A stretch of 52,182 bases of DNA from Thiobacillus sp. UBA3361 (GCA_002360535.1 DEQR01000021.1:1-52182), one strand, 5' to 3'; positions 43,821 to 52,182 are shown, counted from the first letter of the stretch. Notes: a model not told the origin generated them from the letters alone. Made by a program: numbers and translations.

Positions 43821-45220
43821 TGGGCTTCGAACTGATGGCCCCGCTGATGTTCGCCGGTTTGATCGTATTCCTGCTCCTGGGCTATCCGGTGGCCTTCGCC
43901 CTGGCCGCCAATGGCCTGTTGTTCGGCCTGATCGGCATGCAGGCGGGCCATTTCGAATTCAGCCTGATGCAGGCCCTGCCCGAGCGGGTGTTCGGCATCA
44001 TGTCCAATGCCACCCTGCTGGCCATCCCCTTCTTCACCTTCATGGGCCTGATCCTGGAACGCAGCGGCATGGCCGAGGAGTTGCTGGACACCATGGGCCA
44101 GTTGTTCGGATCGTTGCGCGGCGGCCTGGGCTACGCAGTGATCTTCGTCGGCGCCCTGCTGGCGGCCACTACCGGCGTGGTGGCCGCGTCGGTGATCGCC
44201 ATGGGTCTGATCAGCCTGCCCATCATGCTGCGCTACGGCTACGACAAGCGCTTGGCATCGGGAGTGATCGCCGCCGCCGGCACCTTGGCGCAGATCATCC
44301 CTCCCTCCCTGGTGCTCATCGTGCTGGCCGACCAGCTGGGGGTGTCGGTGGGTGACATGTACCGGGGTGCCCTGACGCCCAGCCTGATGCTGGCCGGTCT
44401 GTACATGCTGCTGGTGCTGGCCGTGAGCCTGGCCCGCCCGGACCTGGCCCCAGCCCTACCTGCGGGGGCCCGCACCCTGCGCGGCGCGGCCCTGCTGCGC
44501 CGGATGCTGATTTCCATGCTGCCGCCGTTGCTGCTGGTTTTCCTGGTGCTGGGCACCATCTTCCTGGGCGTGGCCACCCCCACCGAGGGCGGTGCCATGG
44601 GCGCGGTGGGCGCCCTGGCCCTCGCCCTGCTGAAGGGCCGGCTGAGCCTGGACGTGCTGCGCCAGGCCATGGACAAGACCGCCCGCCTGACCAGCTTCGT
44701 CATCTTCATCCTCATCGGCTCCACTGTTTTCACCCTGGTGTTCCGCGGCATGGACGGCGACCGCTGGGTGGAGGGCCTGCTCACCTCGCTGCCGGGTGGC
44801 GAGTTGGGTTTCCTGCTGGTGGTCAACCTGCTGGTGTTCGGCCTGGCCTTCTTTCTGGATTTCTTCGAGATCGCCTTCATCATCGTGCCGCTGCTGGCGC
44901 CGGTGGCGCAGAGTCTGGGCATCGACTTGGTGTGGTTCGGCGTGCTACTGGGCATCAACATGCAGACCTCCTTCATGCATCCGCCGTTCGGCTTTGCCCT
45001 GTTCTACCTGCGCAGCGTGGCGCCGCGGGAGGTACGCACGGCGGACATCTATTGGGGGGCGATCCCGTTCCTGCTTATCCAGCTCGGCATGGTGGCGCTG
45101 GTGCTGGGCTTCCCCGAGGTGGTGGGTGTACGGCAAACGGTGGTCGATGACACGGCCGTGGAAATCCAGCTGGACGCGCCCGGGGCGGGTTATCTGTTGC
45201 CCCCGGGAGACCCGCGCTGA
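43820..45220 (+). CDS. TRAP transporter large permease (DctM type)
   Basis: 466 residues with about 12 hydrophobic segments of the ion transporter superfamily; YPVAFALAANGLLFGLIGM near the N-terminus, IPFFTFMGLILERSGMAEEL, ASVIAMGLISLPIMLRYGYD, GTLAQIIPPSLVLIVLADQ, GVATPTEGGAMGAVGAL and QTSFMHPPFGFALFYLRSVA are DctM hallmarks. It uses a Na+ or proton gradient to import a carboxylate-type ligand delivered by the binding protein. Confidence 0.95.
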   Translation: MGFELMAPLMFAGLIVFLLLGYPVAFALAANGLLFGLIGMQAGHFEFSLMQALPERVFGIMSNATLLAIPFFTFMGLILERSGMAEELLDTMGQLFGSLRGGLGYAVIFVGALLAATTGVVAASVIAMGLISLPIMLRYGYDKRLASGVIAAAGTLAQIIPPSLVLIVLADQLGVSVGDMYRGALTPSLMLAGLYMLLVLAVSLARPDLAPALPAGARTLRGAALLRRMLISMLPPLLLVFLVLGTIFLGVATPTEGGAMGAVGALALALLKGRLSLDVLRQAMDKTARLTSFVIFILIGSTVFTLVFRGMDGDRWVEGLLTSLPGGELGFLLVVNLLVFGLAFFLDFFEIAFIIVPLLAPVAQSLGIDLVWFGVLLGINMQTSFMHPPFGFALFYLRSVAPREVRTADIYWGAIPFLLIQLGMVALVLGFPEVVGVRQTVVDDTAVEIQLDAPGAGYLLPPGDPR

Positions 45221-45317
45221 ATCTGGCTTCCTGGCTGGAACCCTAAAGATTCCGAGGATTTCGACGATATGCTAGCCTGGTAATGAGATTTCATGCGGGT
45301 TTCACGGGAGACGAAAG

Positions 45318-46010
45318 ATGAAATGCCGATTGCTACTGGTTTCTGGCCTGGTACTTGGCCTCACCGGTTGCGCCACCGAGGAATGGGTGCGCGGCTATGT
45401 GCAGCAGGAACTCAAGCCGGTCAACGGCCGCCTGGATGCCCTGGAGGGCCGCGCCGGCACCGCCGATGCGGGCATCAAGAGCGCCGCGGCGGGGCTGGAG
45501 GCGGTGAACAAACGCCTGAACGGCGTGGAGGGCACCCTGAGCGGCGTGCAAAGCACTCTCAAGGATCACGACGATCGCCTGGCCCAGATTTCCAAGACGG
45601 CCCAGGAGGCCCTGGATCGGGCCACGGCCGCCGGCAAGCTGGCCGAGGGTAAGCTGGTCTATGAAACGGTGCTCACTGACGATACGTTCAAGTTCAACTC
45701 CGGCCATGCCGTGCTGTCCGCCGAGGCCAAGACCGCCCTCAAACGCTTCGCCGACGATCTGAAGCGCGACAACAAGAACGTCTTCGTCGAGATACAGGGG
45801 CACACCGACAGCACCGGCCCCGAGGCCTTAAACGAGAAGCTGGGCCTGCAGCGGGCGGAGGCGGTGCGGCGCTATCTGGCCCTGGCCGGCGGTATCCCGC
45901 TGCATCGCATGTCGGCCATCTCCTACGGGGAGAGCGAGCCCGTCGCCGACAACAAGACCCGCGCCGGGCGCAAGGACAACCGCCGCGTGGTGCTGGTCGT
46001 GCTGCGCTGA
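45318..46010 (+). CDS. OmpA-family peptidoglycan-binding lipoprotein
   Basis: 230 residues. Lipoprotein signal with lipobox LTGC (Cys18), a long coiled-coil (about 30-110, heptads such as LDALEGRAGTADAGIKSAA), then an OmpA-like domain with FNSGHAVLSAEAKTALKRFA, QGHTDSTGPEALNEKLGLQR and ARKLRxV-type ending GRKDNRRVVLVVLR. It should tie the outer membrane to the cell wall in the manner of Pal but with a coiled-coil spacer. RBS GGGAG before ATG 45318; a terminator follows. Confidence 0.92.
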   Translation: MKCRLLLVSGLVLGLTGCATEEWVRGYVQQELKPVNGRLDALEGRAGTADAGIKSAAAGLEAVNKRLNGVEGTLSGVQSTLKDHDDRLAQISKTAQEALDRATAAGKLAEGKLVYETVLTDDTFKFNSGHAVLSAEAKTALKRFADDLKRDNKNVFVEIQGHTDSTGPEALNEKLGLQRAEAVRRYLALAGGIPLHRMSAISYGESEPVADNKTRAGRKDNRRVVLVVLR

Positions 46011-46028
46011 CGAAGGCGCCCCCCGGAC

Positions 46029-46061
46029 AGCCCCCGAACCAATCCTGACGGGGGCTTTTTC
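46029..46061 (+). terminator. Rho-independent terminator
   Basis: Perfect 8-bp stem AGCCCCCG (46029-46036) / CGGGGGCT (46049-46056), 12-nt loop, then TTTTT. It lies 18 nt after the OmpA lipoprotein stop. Confidence 0.9.
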
Positions 46062-46143
46062 ATTATGTGGCCTCATCGATGACAGGCCTGCGTGTGGTCA
46101 TCGAGAGGCTGCGATATTTCAACCAGTGTGGAGAAGAGCGGAC

Positions 46144-46488
46144 ATGTCCAGCATGAAGACTGAGAGCGGCCTGATCATCGAGGACCTGAACGAGGGTCAG
46201 GGGGACCGGGCCGTGGCCGGCCGGGTGGTCAGCGTGCATTACACCGGCTGGCTGACCGACGGCACCAAATTCGATTCCAGCAAGGACCGGGATGACCCGT
46301 TCGACTTCCCCCTGGGCCGGGGACGGGTCATCCCCGGTTGGGACGAAGGGGTGGCGGGCATGCAGGTGGGCGGCGTGCGCAAGCTGACCATCCCGTCGCA
46401 CCTGGCCTACGGCGAGTACGGTGCGGGCGGCGTGATCCCGCCCAATGCGACACTGGTGTTCGAGGTGGAGCTGCTGGCCGTGCGCTGA
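46144..46488 (+). CDS. FKBP-type peptidyl-prolyl cis-trans isomerase
   Basis: 114 residues, a single cytoplasmic FKBP domain: VVSVHYTGWLTDGTKFDSS, FPLGRGRVIPGWDEGVAGM, GGVRKLTIPSHLAYGEYGAG and IPPNATLVFEVELL. The active-site aromatic and acidic residues are in place. No signal peptide, so a cytosolic prolyl isomerase/chaperone. ATG 46144 is favoured; the MWRRAD start at 46126 and ATG 46153 are alternatives. Confidence 0.93.
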   Translation: MSSMKTESGLIIEDLNEGQGDRAVAGRVVSVHYTGWLTDGTKFDSSKDRDDPFDFPLGRGRVIPGWDEGVAGMQVGGVRKLTIPSHLAYGEYGAGGVIPPNATLVFEVELLAVR

Positions 46489-46549
46489 ACAGCGCCGCGG
46501 CCGGAGAAGCGGGATGGCGGCCCGGGCGCCCTGCCCGGGCCGTTTCAAC

Positions 46550-46957
46550 TCACCCCTTCAGGCCGGTCATGAAATTGGCCAGGGAGTCGATCTCCTCGTC
46601 GGTCAGGTTCTGGGCATTGGGCGCCATCATGGCGGTCTGCTCGCCGAGGGTCTTGCCTGCCCGATAGTCCCTGAGCTTGGCGGCCAATTCCTGGGCCGGC
46701 TTGCCGGCCACCTTGGGGAAGATGCCCATGCCTTCGCCGTTCTTGCCGTGGCAGCCGGCGCAGATGCTGCCGTACTTGATGCGCCCGCGTTCCATGGCGG
46801 CATCCGCGGGTGACGGTTCGGCTGCCGGCGCCGCGGCGGGTGCTTCCGCGACTGCGGCGGGCTGGGTCTCCGTCGCCGGCGGTGGGGCCGACTCTTCCTT
46901 GCCGCAGGCGGCCAGGGCGGACAACAGGATCAGGCTGGTGAGGATTCTTGCTTGCAT
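46550..46957 (-). CDS. Lipoprotein class I cytochrome c (cytochrome c5/c553-like)
   Basis: 135 residues. Lipobox ALAAC (Cys18) ends the signal, an Ala/Pro-rich tether (about 20-55) follows, then a mono-heme domain with CAGCH, GIFPKVAGKPAQEL and an axial Met in AMMAPNAQNLTDEEI. RBS GGAG is 6 nt before ATG 46957. It lies 15 nt downstream of the TRAP binding protein gene; a small electron carrier tethered to a membrane, role with the transporter unclear. Confidence 0.9.
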   Translation of the reverse strand: MQARILTSLILLSALAACGKEESAPPPATETQPAAVAEAPAAAPAAEPSPADAAMERGRIKYGSICAGCHGKNGEGMGIFPKVAGKPAQELAAKLRDYRAGKTLGEQTAMMAPNAQNLTDEEIDSLANFMTGLKG

Positions 46958-46971
46958 CGGGTTCTCCATGA

Positions 46972-48090
46972 TCAACGGTTGTAATAGAGGAAATTGGCGT
47001 AGCTGGCCTCGGCCACCTTGAACCACTGCAACTCCAGGTCGCGGAATTTCTTCCATTCCGTATAGACCTTGGCGAAGCGGGGATTCCGGCCGGCTTCTTC
47101 CTCATACAGGGCGAAGGCCGCCTGCTTGGCGGCGGCGAGCACGTCCTCGGGATAGGCGTGCAAGCGGACCCCCTGCTTGACCAGACGCATCAGGGCCTGG
47201 GGGTTCTTGGTGTCGTAGGCGGCCATCATGAGCAGGTTGGCCTCGGCGGCGGCGCTTTCGAAGGCCTGCTTGTAGCTCACGGGCAGGGCATTCCATTTTT
47301 CCAGGTTGACGTAGAAGGACAGCTGCGGGCCGCCTTCCCACCAGCCGGGGTAGTAGTAGTGCTGGGCGATCTTCTGGAAGCCGAGTTTTTCGTCGTCGTA
47401 GGGCCCCACCCATTCGGCGGCGTCGATGGCGCCCCTTTCCAGAGAGGGGTAGATGTCACCGCCGGCCAGGGTTTGCGGCACCGCGCCAAGCTTGGCCATG
47501 ATCTGCCCGCCAATGCCGGGGATGCGCATCTTCAGGCCGTTCAGATCGGACAGCTGCTGGATCTCCTTGCGGAACCAGCCACCCATCTGCACGCCGGTGT
47601 TGCCGCCGGGGAATTGGGCGATGTTGTAGCCGGCGAATAATTCGCGCATCAGTTCGATGCCGCCGCCATGGTACATCCAGGCGTTCTGCTGGCGGGCAGT
47701 GAGGCCGAAGGGCACGGCGGTGTCGAAGGCGAAGGTCATGTCCTTGCCGACGTAGTAATAGCTGGCGGAGTGGCCGCATTCCACGGTGCCCTGCTGTACC
47801 GCGTCCAGCACCTGCAGGCCGGGTACGATCTCGCCGCCGGCGAAGACCCGGATGTTGAACCTGCCGTTGGTGAGAGTCTTCACCCGCTCGGCCAAGACTT
47901 CCCCAGCCCCGTAGATGGTGTCCAGGCTCTTGGGGAAACTGGAGGCCAGCCGCCAGTTCACTTGGGGCAGGGCGCCGCTGTCGGGGGCGGGGGTCGCCGC
48001 CTGTTTTTCGCAGCCGGACAGGCCCAGGACGGCACCGCCGGCCAGACCGGCGCCGGCGCCGGCGCCTTTCAGGAAGTCGCGTCGTTGCAT
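46972..48090 (-). CDS. TRAP transporter substrate-binding protein (DctP/TakP type)
   Basis: 372 residues. Twin-arginine signal MQRRDFLKGAGAGAGLAGG, also with a lipobox-like LSGC, then the DctP fold: WRLASSFPKSLDTIYGAGE, GGEIVPGLQVLDAVQQGTVECGHS-type block (GGEIVPGLQVLDAV), LNGLKMRIPGIGGQIMAKLG, ERGAIDAAEWVGPYDDEKLG. The ligand Arg in KMRIPG and the aromatic residues after it fit the TakP/monocarboxylate 2-oxoacid branch. Tat export before lipidation is typical of this branch. It must serve the DctQM pair at 43272-45220. RBS GGAG. Confidence 0.93.
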   Translation of the reverse strand: MQRRDFLKGAGAGAGLAGGAVLGLSGCEKQAATPAPDSGALPQVNWRLASSFPKSLDTIYGAGEVLAERVKTLTNGRFNIRVFAGGEIVPGLQVLDAVQQGTVECGHSASYYYVGKDMTFAFDTAVPFGLTARQQNAWMYHGGGIELMRELFAGYNIAQFPGGNTGVQMGGWFRKEIQQLSDLNGLKMRIPGIGGQIMAKLGAVPQTLAGGDIYPSLERGAIDAAEWVGPYDDEKLGFQKIAQHYYYPGWWEGGPQLSFYVNLEKWNALPVSYKQAFESAAAEANLLMMAAYDTKNPQALMRLVKQGVRLHAYPEDVLAAAKQAAFALYEEEAGRNPRFAKVYTEWKKFRDLELQWFKVAEASYANFLYYNR

Positions 48091-48179
48091 GAAGGCTCCG
48101 CTGTCAGATCAACGGCGTGATTATAAAGGTACACGCCACCTCGGCCTCTCCGGGCGGGTGCGGAACACGGTGAACCTGG

Positions 48180-48407
48180 TCAGGGAAGGGGTTTGTGGCC
48201 CGGGAGCAGGACGGTGTAGTGCTGTTCCGATAATTGGCTGCGGATGACGACCTGCCGTCCCACGTGGGACAGGAAGTCCTGTCTCGACAGGAAGTGCAGA
48301 TTGATCGGGACCCCCGTGCGACCGTCCGCGAAGCGGATCAATGGTCGGTGCCCCTTGCCTTCGATGAGCTTTGCTTTCATGGCAGCATGGGTTCGGTTGG
48401 TTGACAC
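48180..48407 (-). CDS. Small conserved-looking hypothetical protein
   Basis: Up to 75 residues from GTG 48407, or 66 from ATG 48380 (MKAKLIEGKGHRPLIRFADG). It has a basic N-terminus and a beta-rich layout with three short strands ending HYTVLLPGHKPLP. Neither start has a good RBS, which lowers confidence. Not recognised. Confidence 0.4.
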   Translation of the reverse strand: MSTNRTHAAMKAKLIEGKGHRPLIRFADGRTGVPINLHFLSRQDFLSHVGRQVVIRSQLSEQHYTVLLPGHKPLP

Positions 48408-48516
48408 TTGGTATCAAGCATCACGCGTGCCATGCGTGTCGGAACCCGGGTAGCCATGCGGCGCCGGGTCAGGACGGATGTGTCGCCGCGGGAGGGGCAG
48501 CCCTGTCGCCAGGCCG

Positions 48517-49224
48517 TCAGGAAACGTCGATATCCCGTCGCCTTGTGAACAGCAGATCCCAGACCCCATGGCCCAACTTAAGCCCGCGGCGCTCGAATTT
48601 AGTCAGGGGGCGGTAGGCGGGGTGGGGGGCAAAATCAACACAGGTGTTTGCGAGGGCGGGTTCATGGACCAGCACATCGAGCATCTGCGCCGCATAGTGC
48701 TCCCAGTCCGTGGCCAAGTGCAGGTAACCGCCCGGCTTGAGCTTGCCGGCCAACAGGCGGATGAAAGCGGGCTGGACGAGGCGGCGCTTGTGGTGCTTCT
48801 TTTTCGGCCAGGGGTCGGGAAAGAAGATGTGCGCACCGTCCAGACAGGCGTCGGGGAGCATGTGTTCCAGCACATCCACGGCATCGTGCTGGATGATACG
48901 CACGTTGATCAGGGCGGCTTCGCCGATGCGCTTCAGCAAAGCACCGACGCCGGGGGTGTGCACCTCGATGCCCAGGTAATCGTTCTCCGGGTGGGCGGCG
49001 GCGATAGTGGCGGTGGTGTCGCCCATGCCGAAGCCGATCTCCAGGATGCGTGGCGCTTCCCGTCCGAATGCCTTGCCCAGGTCGAGCGGCGCGGCGTCGC
49101 TGTAGGGAATCAGAAAACGCGGCCCCAACTCGGCCAGGGCGCGTGCCTGGCCAGTGCCCATGCGCCCGGCGCGCAGCACGAAACTGCGCACGGCGCGGGG
49201 AAACAGCACCGGGGACTCGCTCAA
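48517..49224 (-). CDS. trmB: tRNA (guanine-46-N7)-methyltransferase
   Basis: 235 residues. SAM-binding motif EIGFGMGDTTATIAAAHPE, GIEVHTPGVGALLKRI, and the family signature IFFPDPWPKKKHHKRRLVQP near 140-160. It forms m7G46 in the variable loop of many tRNAs. Start ATG 49224 fits the conserved SFVLRAGRMGTGQARAL N-terminus. It is 13 nt downstream of thiG. Confidence 0.96.
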   Translation of the reverse strand: MSESPVLFPRAVRSFVLRAGRMGTGQARALAELGPRFLIPYSDAAPLDLGKAFGREAPRILEIGFGMGDTTATIAAAHPENDYLGIEVHTPGVGALLKRIGEAALINVRIIQHDAVDVLEHMLPDACLDGAHIFFPDPWPKKKHHKRRLVQPAFIRLLAGKLKPGGYLHLATDWEHYAAQMLDVLVHEPALANTCVDFAPHPAYRPLTKFERRGLKLGHGVWDLLFTRRRDIDVS

Positions 49225-49237
49225 GATGCCTAAGCCG

Positions 49238-50020
49238 TCAGGAGCCGATCATGCCGCCGGTGGGCGAACTGGGGCTGGCCTGATAGACCTTTTTTGGCAT
49301 CCGCCCCGCCAGGTAGGCCTCGCGGCCGGCCTCCACCGCTTTCTTCATCGCCGAGGCCATCAGCACCGGATCTTTCGCCTGGGCGATGGCGGTGTTCATC
49401 AGTACCGCGTCGCAGCCCAGTTCCATGGCAATGGCCGCGTCCGAGGCGGTGCCGACGCCGGCATCGACGATCACCGGCACCGACAGGCGGTCGATGATGA
49501 TCTGCAGGTTCCAGGGGTTGAGGATGCCCATGCCGGAGCCGATCAAGGAGGCGAGTGGCATGACCGCCACGCAGCCGATCTCTTCCAGTCGCTTGGCGAC
49601 GATGGGGTCGTCGGAGGTATAGACCATCACCTTGAAGCCGTCCTTGACCAGGATGTCGGCGGCCTTGAGGGTCTCCACCACGTTGGGATAGAGGCTCTGG
49701 GGATCGCCCAGCACTTCCAGTTTCACCAAATCATGGCCATCCAACAACTCACGCGCCAGGCGCAGGGTACGGATGGCGTCGTCAGCGGTGTAGCAGCCGG
49801 CGGTATTGGGCAGATAGGTGAATTGGCTGGGGGGCAGGGCATCCAGCAGGCTGGGCTGGCTAGGGTCCTGGCCGATGTTGGTGCGGCGGATGGCCACGGT
49901 GACGATCTGGGCGCCGGAGGCGTCGATGGCCCGGCGGGTTTCGTCGAAATCCCGGTATTTACCGGTGCCCACCAAGAGGCGGGAGGAATAAGTCGTTCCG
50001 GCGATGGTCAGTGTGTCCAT
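49238..50020 (-). CDS. thiG: Thiazole synthase ThiG
   Basis: 260 residues of the (beta/alpha)8 family that builds the thiamine thiazole from DXP, dehydroglycine and ThiS thiocarboxylate. Diagnostic: SRLLVGTGKYRDFDETRRAI, VTVAIRRTNIG, LPNTAGCYTADDAIRTLRLA, KLEVLGDPQSLYPNVVETL, the catalytic-Lys region and PVIVDAGVGTASDAAIAMEL. ATG 50020 matches the family N-terminus. It follows thiS by 52 nt. Confidence 0.97.
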   Translation of the reverse strand: MDTLTIAGTTYSSRLLVGTGKYRDFDETRRAIDASGAQIVTVAIRRTNIGQDPSQPSLLDALPPSQFTYLPNTAGCYTADDAIRTLRLARELLDGHDLVKLEVLGDPQSLYPNVVETLKAADILVKDGFKVMVYTSDDPIVAKRLEEIGCVAVMPLASLIGSGMGILNPWNLQIIIDRLSVPVIVDAGVGTASDAAIAMELGCDAVLMNTAIAQAKDPVLMASAMKKAVEAGREAYLAGRMPKKVYQASPSSPTGGMIGS

Positions 50021-50072
50021 GGGTATTCGCTCATGACATGTGGGAGAAAACGGGGCGGGGTGGCGAGGGTTT

Positions 50073-50276
50073 TCAGCCGCCGCCCACCGCCACCACGATT
50101 TCCAATTGATCCCCGTCGCGCAATTCGGTTTCCGGGTGTTGGCTGCGGGGCACAATCTCGCCGTTGCGTTCCACGGCCACACGCTTGCCGACCAGTTCGA
50201 GCCGATCGAGCAGCGCGGAAACGGTCAACGGGGAAGGGAAGGCCTGGCTTTGGCCGTTGATGCTGAGGCTGATCAT
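50073..50276 (-). CDS. thiS: Sulfur carrier protein ThiS
   Basis: 67 residues, a ubiquitin-like beta-grasp sulfur carrier ending VVAVGGG; the terminal Gly-Gly is adenylated and thiocarboxylated for thiazole synthesis. Ordered ahead of thiG on the same strand. Confidence 0.95.
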   Translation of the reverse strand: MISLSINGQSQAFPSPLTVSALLDRLELVGKRVAVERNGEIVPRSQHPETELRDGDQLEIVVAVGGG

Positions 50277-50345
50277 CTGTCGCCATCCCAGAACCTATTG
50301 CCGGCCTGGGAAATCGAGTAGGATTGCGGGCCGCGAATTTACCAC

Positions 50346-50419
50346 GCGGGTGTAGTTCAATGGTAGAACGGCAGCTTCCCAAGCTGCATACGAGGGTTCG
50401 ATTCCCTTCACCCGCTCCA
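50346..50419 (+). tRNA. tRNA-Gly (anticodon CCC)
   Basis: 74 nt with encoded CCA. Acceptor GCGGGTG/CACCCGC, D-arm GTTCAATGGTAGAAC, anticodon arm CAGC-TTCCCAA-GCTG, T-arm AGGG-TTCGATT-CCCT. Ends 8 nt before tyrS. Confidence 0.97.
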
Positions 50420-50427
50420 TTCCTCCC

Positions 50428-51630
50428 ATGCCCTCCATCCAAGAAGCCCTAGAGGTCATCCAACGCGGCTGCGACGAATTGTTGGTCGAGGCCGAACTGG
50501 TCGAAAAACTGAAGTCCGGACGACCGCTGCGGGTCAAGGCGGGCTTCGATCCCACCGCGCCGGACCTGCACCTGGGCCATACGGTGCTGCTCAACAAGAT
50601 GCGCCAGTTGCAGGACCTGGGCCATCAGGCCGTGTTCCTGATCGGCGATTTCACCGGCATGATTGGTGACCCCACCGGCAAGAACACCACCCGGCCGCCC
50701 CTGTCGCCGGAGCAGGTGGAGATCAATGCCCGCACCTATCAAGCGCAGGTGTTCAAAATACTCGACCCGGAAAAGACCGAGGTGGAGTTCAACTCCCGCT
50801 GGATGGGCGGCATGCACGCCGCCGACATGATCAAGCTGGCCGCCACCCACACCGTGGCGCGCATGCTGGAACGGGACGACTTCTCCAAGCGATATACCGG
50901 CGGCCAGCCCATCGCCATCCATGAATTTCTCTATCCCCTGATCCAGGGCTATGACTCCGTCGCCCTCAAGGCGGACCTGGAATTGGGCGGCACGGACCAG
51001 AAGTTCAATCTGCTGATGGGGCGCGAATTGCAAAAGCACTATGGCCAAGCGCCGCAGTGCATCCTCACCATGCCCCTGTTGGAGGGGCTGGACGGGGTCA
51101 ACAAGATGTCCAAGTCCCTGGGCAACTATGTCGGCATCACCGACTCGCCCGCGGAGCAGTTCGGCAAGCTCATGTCGGTCTCGGACGATCTGATGTGGCG
51201 CTATATCGAACTGCTGTCCTTCGAGTCCCTGACCACCATCCGGCAGTGGCGCCTGGAAGTCGAGGCAGGCCGCAATCCCCGCGACATCAAGGTGATGTTC
51301 GCCCAGGAGATCATCACCCGCTTCCACAGCCGTACCGACGCGGAGCATGCTCTGGCCGACTTCGAGGCGCGTTTCCGTCAGGGCGCCCTGCCTGAGGAGA
51401 TGCCGGAATTCGTCCTCGCTTGTCCCGCGGAGGGCTTGCCGGTTGCCGCACTACTCAAAGAGGCGGGGCTGACGGCCAGTACATCGGAGGCGTTGCGCAT
51501 GATCCAGCAAGGCGGTGTGCGGCTGGATGGCGAAAAGGTCGCCGATAAGAGACTTTTGGTGGCCAGCGGAACCACCGTGGTGGCCCAAGTCGGCAAGCGC
51601 AAGTTTGCCCGCGTCACCTTAAGCGCCTGA
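50428..51630 (+). CDS. tyrS: Tyrosyl-tRNA synthetase
   Basis: 400 residues, class I aminoacyl-tRNA synthetase. Catalytic HLGH (48-51, the HIGH motif) and KMSKS (226-230) are intact; the domain order is Rossmann core, helical anticodon-binding part and a C-terminal S4 domain (TSEALRMIQQGGVRLDGEKV). The HLGH/KMSKS type and length match the TyrZ-like subclass. Last gene before the rRNA operon. Confidence 0.97.
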   Translation: MPSIQEALEVIQRGCDELLVEAELVEKLKSGRPLRVKAGFDPTAPDLHLGHTVLLNKMRQLQDLGHQAVFLIGDFTGMIGDPTGKNTTRPPLSPEQVEINARTYQAQVFKILDPEKTEVEFNSRWMGGMHAADMIKLAATHTVARMLERDDFSKRYTGGQPIAIHEFLYPLIQGYDSVALKADLELGGTDQKFNLLMGRELQKHYGQAPQCILTMPLLEGLDGVNKMSKSLGNYVGITDSPAEQFGKLMSVSDDLMWRYIELLSFESLTTIRQWRLEVEAGRNPRDIKVMFAQEIITRFHSRTDAEHALADFEARFRQGALPEEMPEFVLACPAEGLPVAALLKEAGLTASTSEALRMIQQGGVRLDGEKVADKRLLVASGTTVVAQVGKRKFARVTLSA

Positions 51631-51677
51631 TGTCACAAAGCATTCACCTGAGTGACAACAAACTTTAAAAAAAGCGC

Positions 51678-51705
51678 TTGACCGGTTTTTCTCGGTCCCT
51701 ATAAT
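51678..51705 (+). promoter_or_regulatory. rRNA operon sigma-70 promoter
   Basis: TTGACC (51678-51683) and a consensus TATAAT (51700-51705), 16-nt spacer. An A/T-rich UP-like stretch (AACTTTAAAAAAA, 51661-51673) lies just upstream, and the G/C-rich discriminator GCGCGG follows the -10, as expected for stringent and growth-rate control. Confidence 0.85.
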
Positions 51706-51731
51706 GCGCGGCTTCGCTGCTGATGCGGCCG

Positions 51732-51742
51732 GTTCTTTAACA
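51732..51742 (+). promoter_or_regulatory. boxA antitermination element
   Basis: GTTCTTTAACA matches the rRNA boxA consensus (TGCTCTTTAACA) in the leader, the loading site for NusB/S10 antitermination; 16S begins 165 nt further on. Confidence 0.8.
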
Positions 51743-51907
51743 AGTCAAACAGCCTTAAGGTGTGGGCATTGGGTTAGGAGTTGAGCTAGTGGGTTTAGGC
51801 CTGCTGGTGAACGCGAGAAGACCTGAAGCTCATACTTGAAGAGTTAATTCTGAGAGATTGAGCGGCCTGCTCGGAAGAGTGGGTTGAAGCAAGAGTTTGC
51901 AGTGATT

Positions 51908-52182
51908 GAACTGAAGAGTTTGATCCTGGCTCAGATTGAACGCTGGCGGCATGTTTTACACATGCAAGTCGAACGGTAACAGGGAGCTTGCTCCGCTGAC
52001 GAGTGGCGAACGGGTGAGGAATGCATCGGAACGTATCCAGTCGTGGGGGATAACGTAGCGAAAGTTACGCTAATACCGCATACGTCCTGAGGGAGAAAGC
52101 GGGGGACCGTAAGGCCTCGCGCGATTGGAGCGGACGATGTAGGATTAGCAAGTTGGTAGGGTAAAGGCCTACCAAGGAGATA
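51908..52182 (+). rRNA. 16S ribosomal RNA, 5' part (cut by window edge)
   Basis: Start set by aligning TGAAGAGTTTGATCCTGGCT with E. coli positions 5-24. The universal 5' segments and GAGTGGCGAACGGGTGAG are present, and the V2 text (GATAACGTAGCGAAAGTTAC) is betaproteobacterial. About 275 nt visible. Confidence 0.97.

Noticed and set aside
51632..51660. Hairpin TGTCAC/GTGACA after tyrS as a terminator
   Set aside because: Only 6 bp with a 15-nt loop and no immediate T-run; the A/T-rich tract beyond fits the rrn UP element better.

Overview
The window is GC-rich and ends in the 5' part of a 16S rRNA gene whose V1-V2 sequence reads as Betaproteobacteria (my impression: the Thiobacillaceae/Nitrosomonadales neighbourhood). 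Chromosomal genes at the right (tyrS, thiSG, trmB, pmbA, yjgA/darP, TRAP transporter, c-di-GMP proteins) fit a respiratory betaproteobacterium. The left half is accessory or island DNA. No CRISPR array was seen. LAYOUT. (1) 1-3839: a molybdopterin oxidoreductase (cut by the window edge), a TauD-type dioxygenase and a small exported protein on the minus strand, behind a good sigma-54 promoter and divergent from a PAS/AAA+/Fis sigma-54 activator. (2) 3846-6469: a compact minus-strand set that looks like an undescribed peptide-modification cassette: a small Arg/Pro-rich ORF 3 nt ahead of a SPASM radical SAM enzyme, then a class I glutamine amidotransferase and a His-rich membrane-anchored protein. 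(3) 6600-15431: a ten-gene minus-strand operon with a self-operator promoter: TetR, HlyD adaptor, FtsX-like permease, ABC ATPase, a TetR-like protein without a visible HTH, a small membrane protein, a Gly-rich exported protein, an LpxR-type lipid A deacylase, a cytochrome c' broken by an in-frame TAG, and an outer-membrane efflux lipoprotein. (4) 15.4-30.3 kb: a mobile island. It has a reduced conjugation module (MobH/TraI_2 relaxase, small protein, TraD, DUF4400 protein), a six-gene minus-strand operon, and a tyrosine integrase beside four 11-bp repeats and a 3' fragment of a tRNA-Thr gene. (5) 30.3-34 kb: pabB, an intact tRNA-Ser carrying a second integrase, and an internally deleted IS256-type element. 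(6) 34-52.2 kb: chromosomal backbone to the rrn promoter. MAIN CANDIDATE SYSTEM. The operon at 21407-28593 (minus) encodes, in transcription order, a sigma-factor-like protein, an unrecognised helical protein, an ImmA/IrrE-UvrD-degenerate PD-(D/E)XK fusion, a triple ubiquitin-like (multiubiquitin) protein, an E1-like ThiF protein with a DUF6791-type N-terminus, and a Cys/His-rich DUF6527-type protein. I infer a ubiquitin-like conjugation module joined to DNA/damage sensing and its own transcription factor, probably anti-phage. The Ubl and E1 families are known; the function of this six-gene combination is, as far as I know, not described. All calls were made by reading the sequence; no database search was run.
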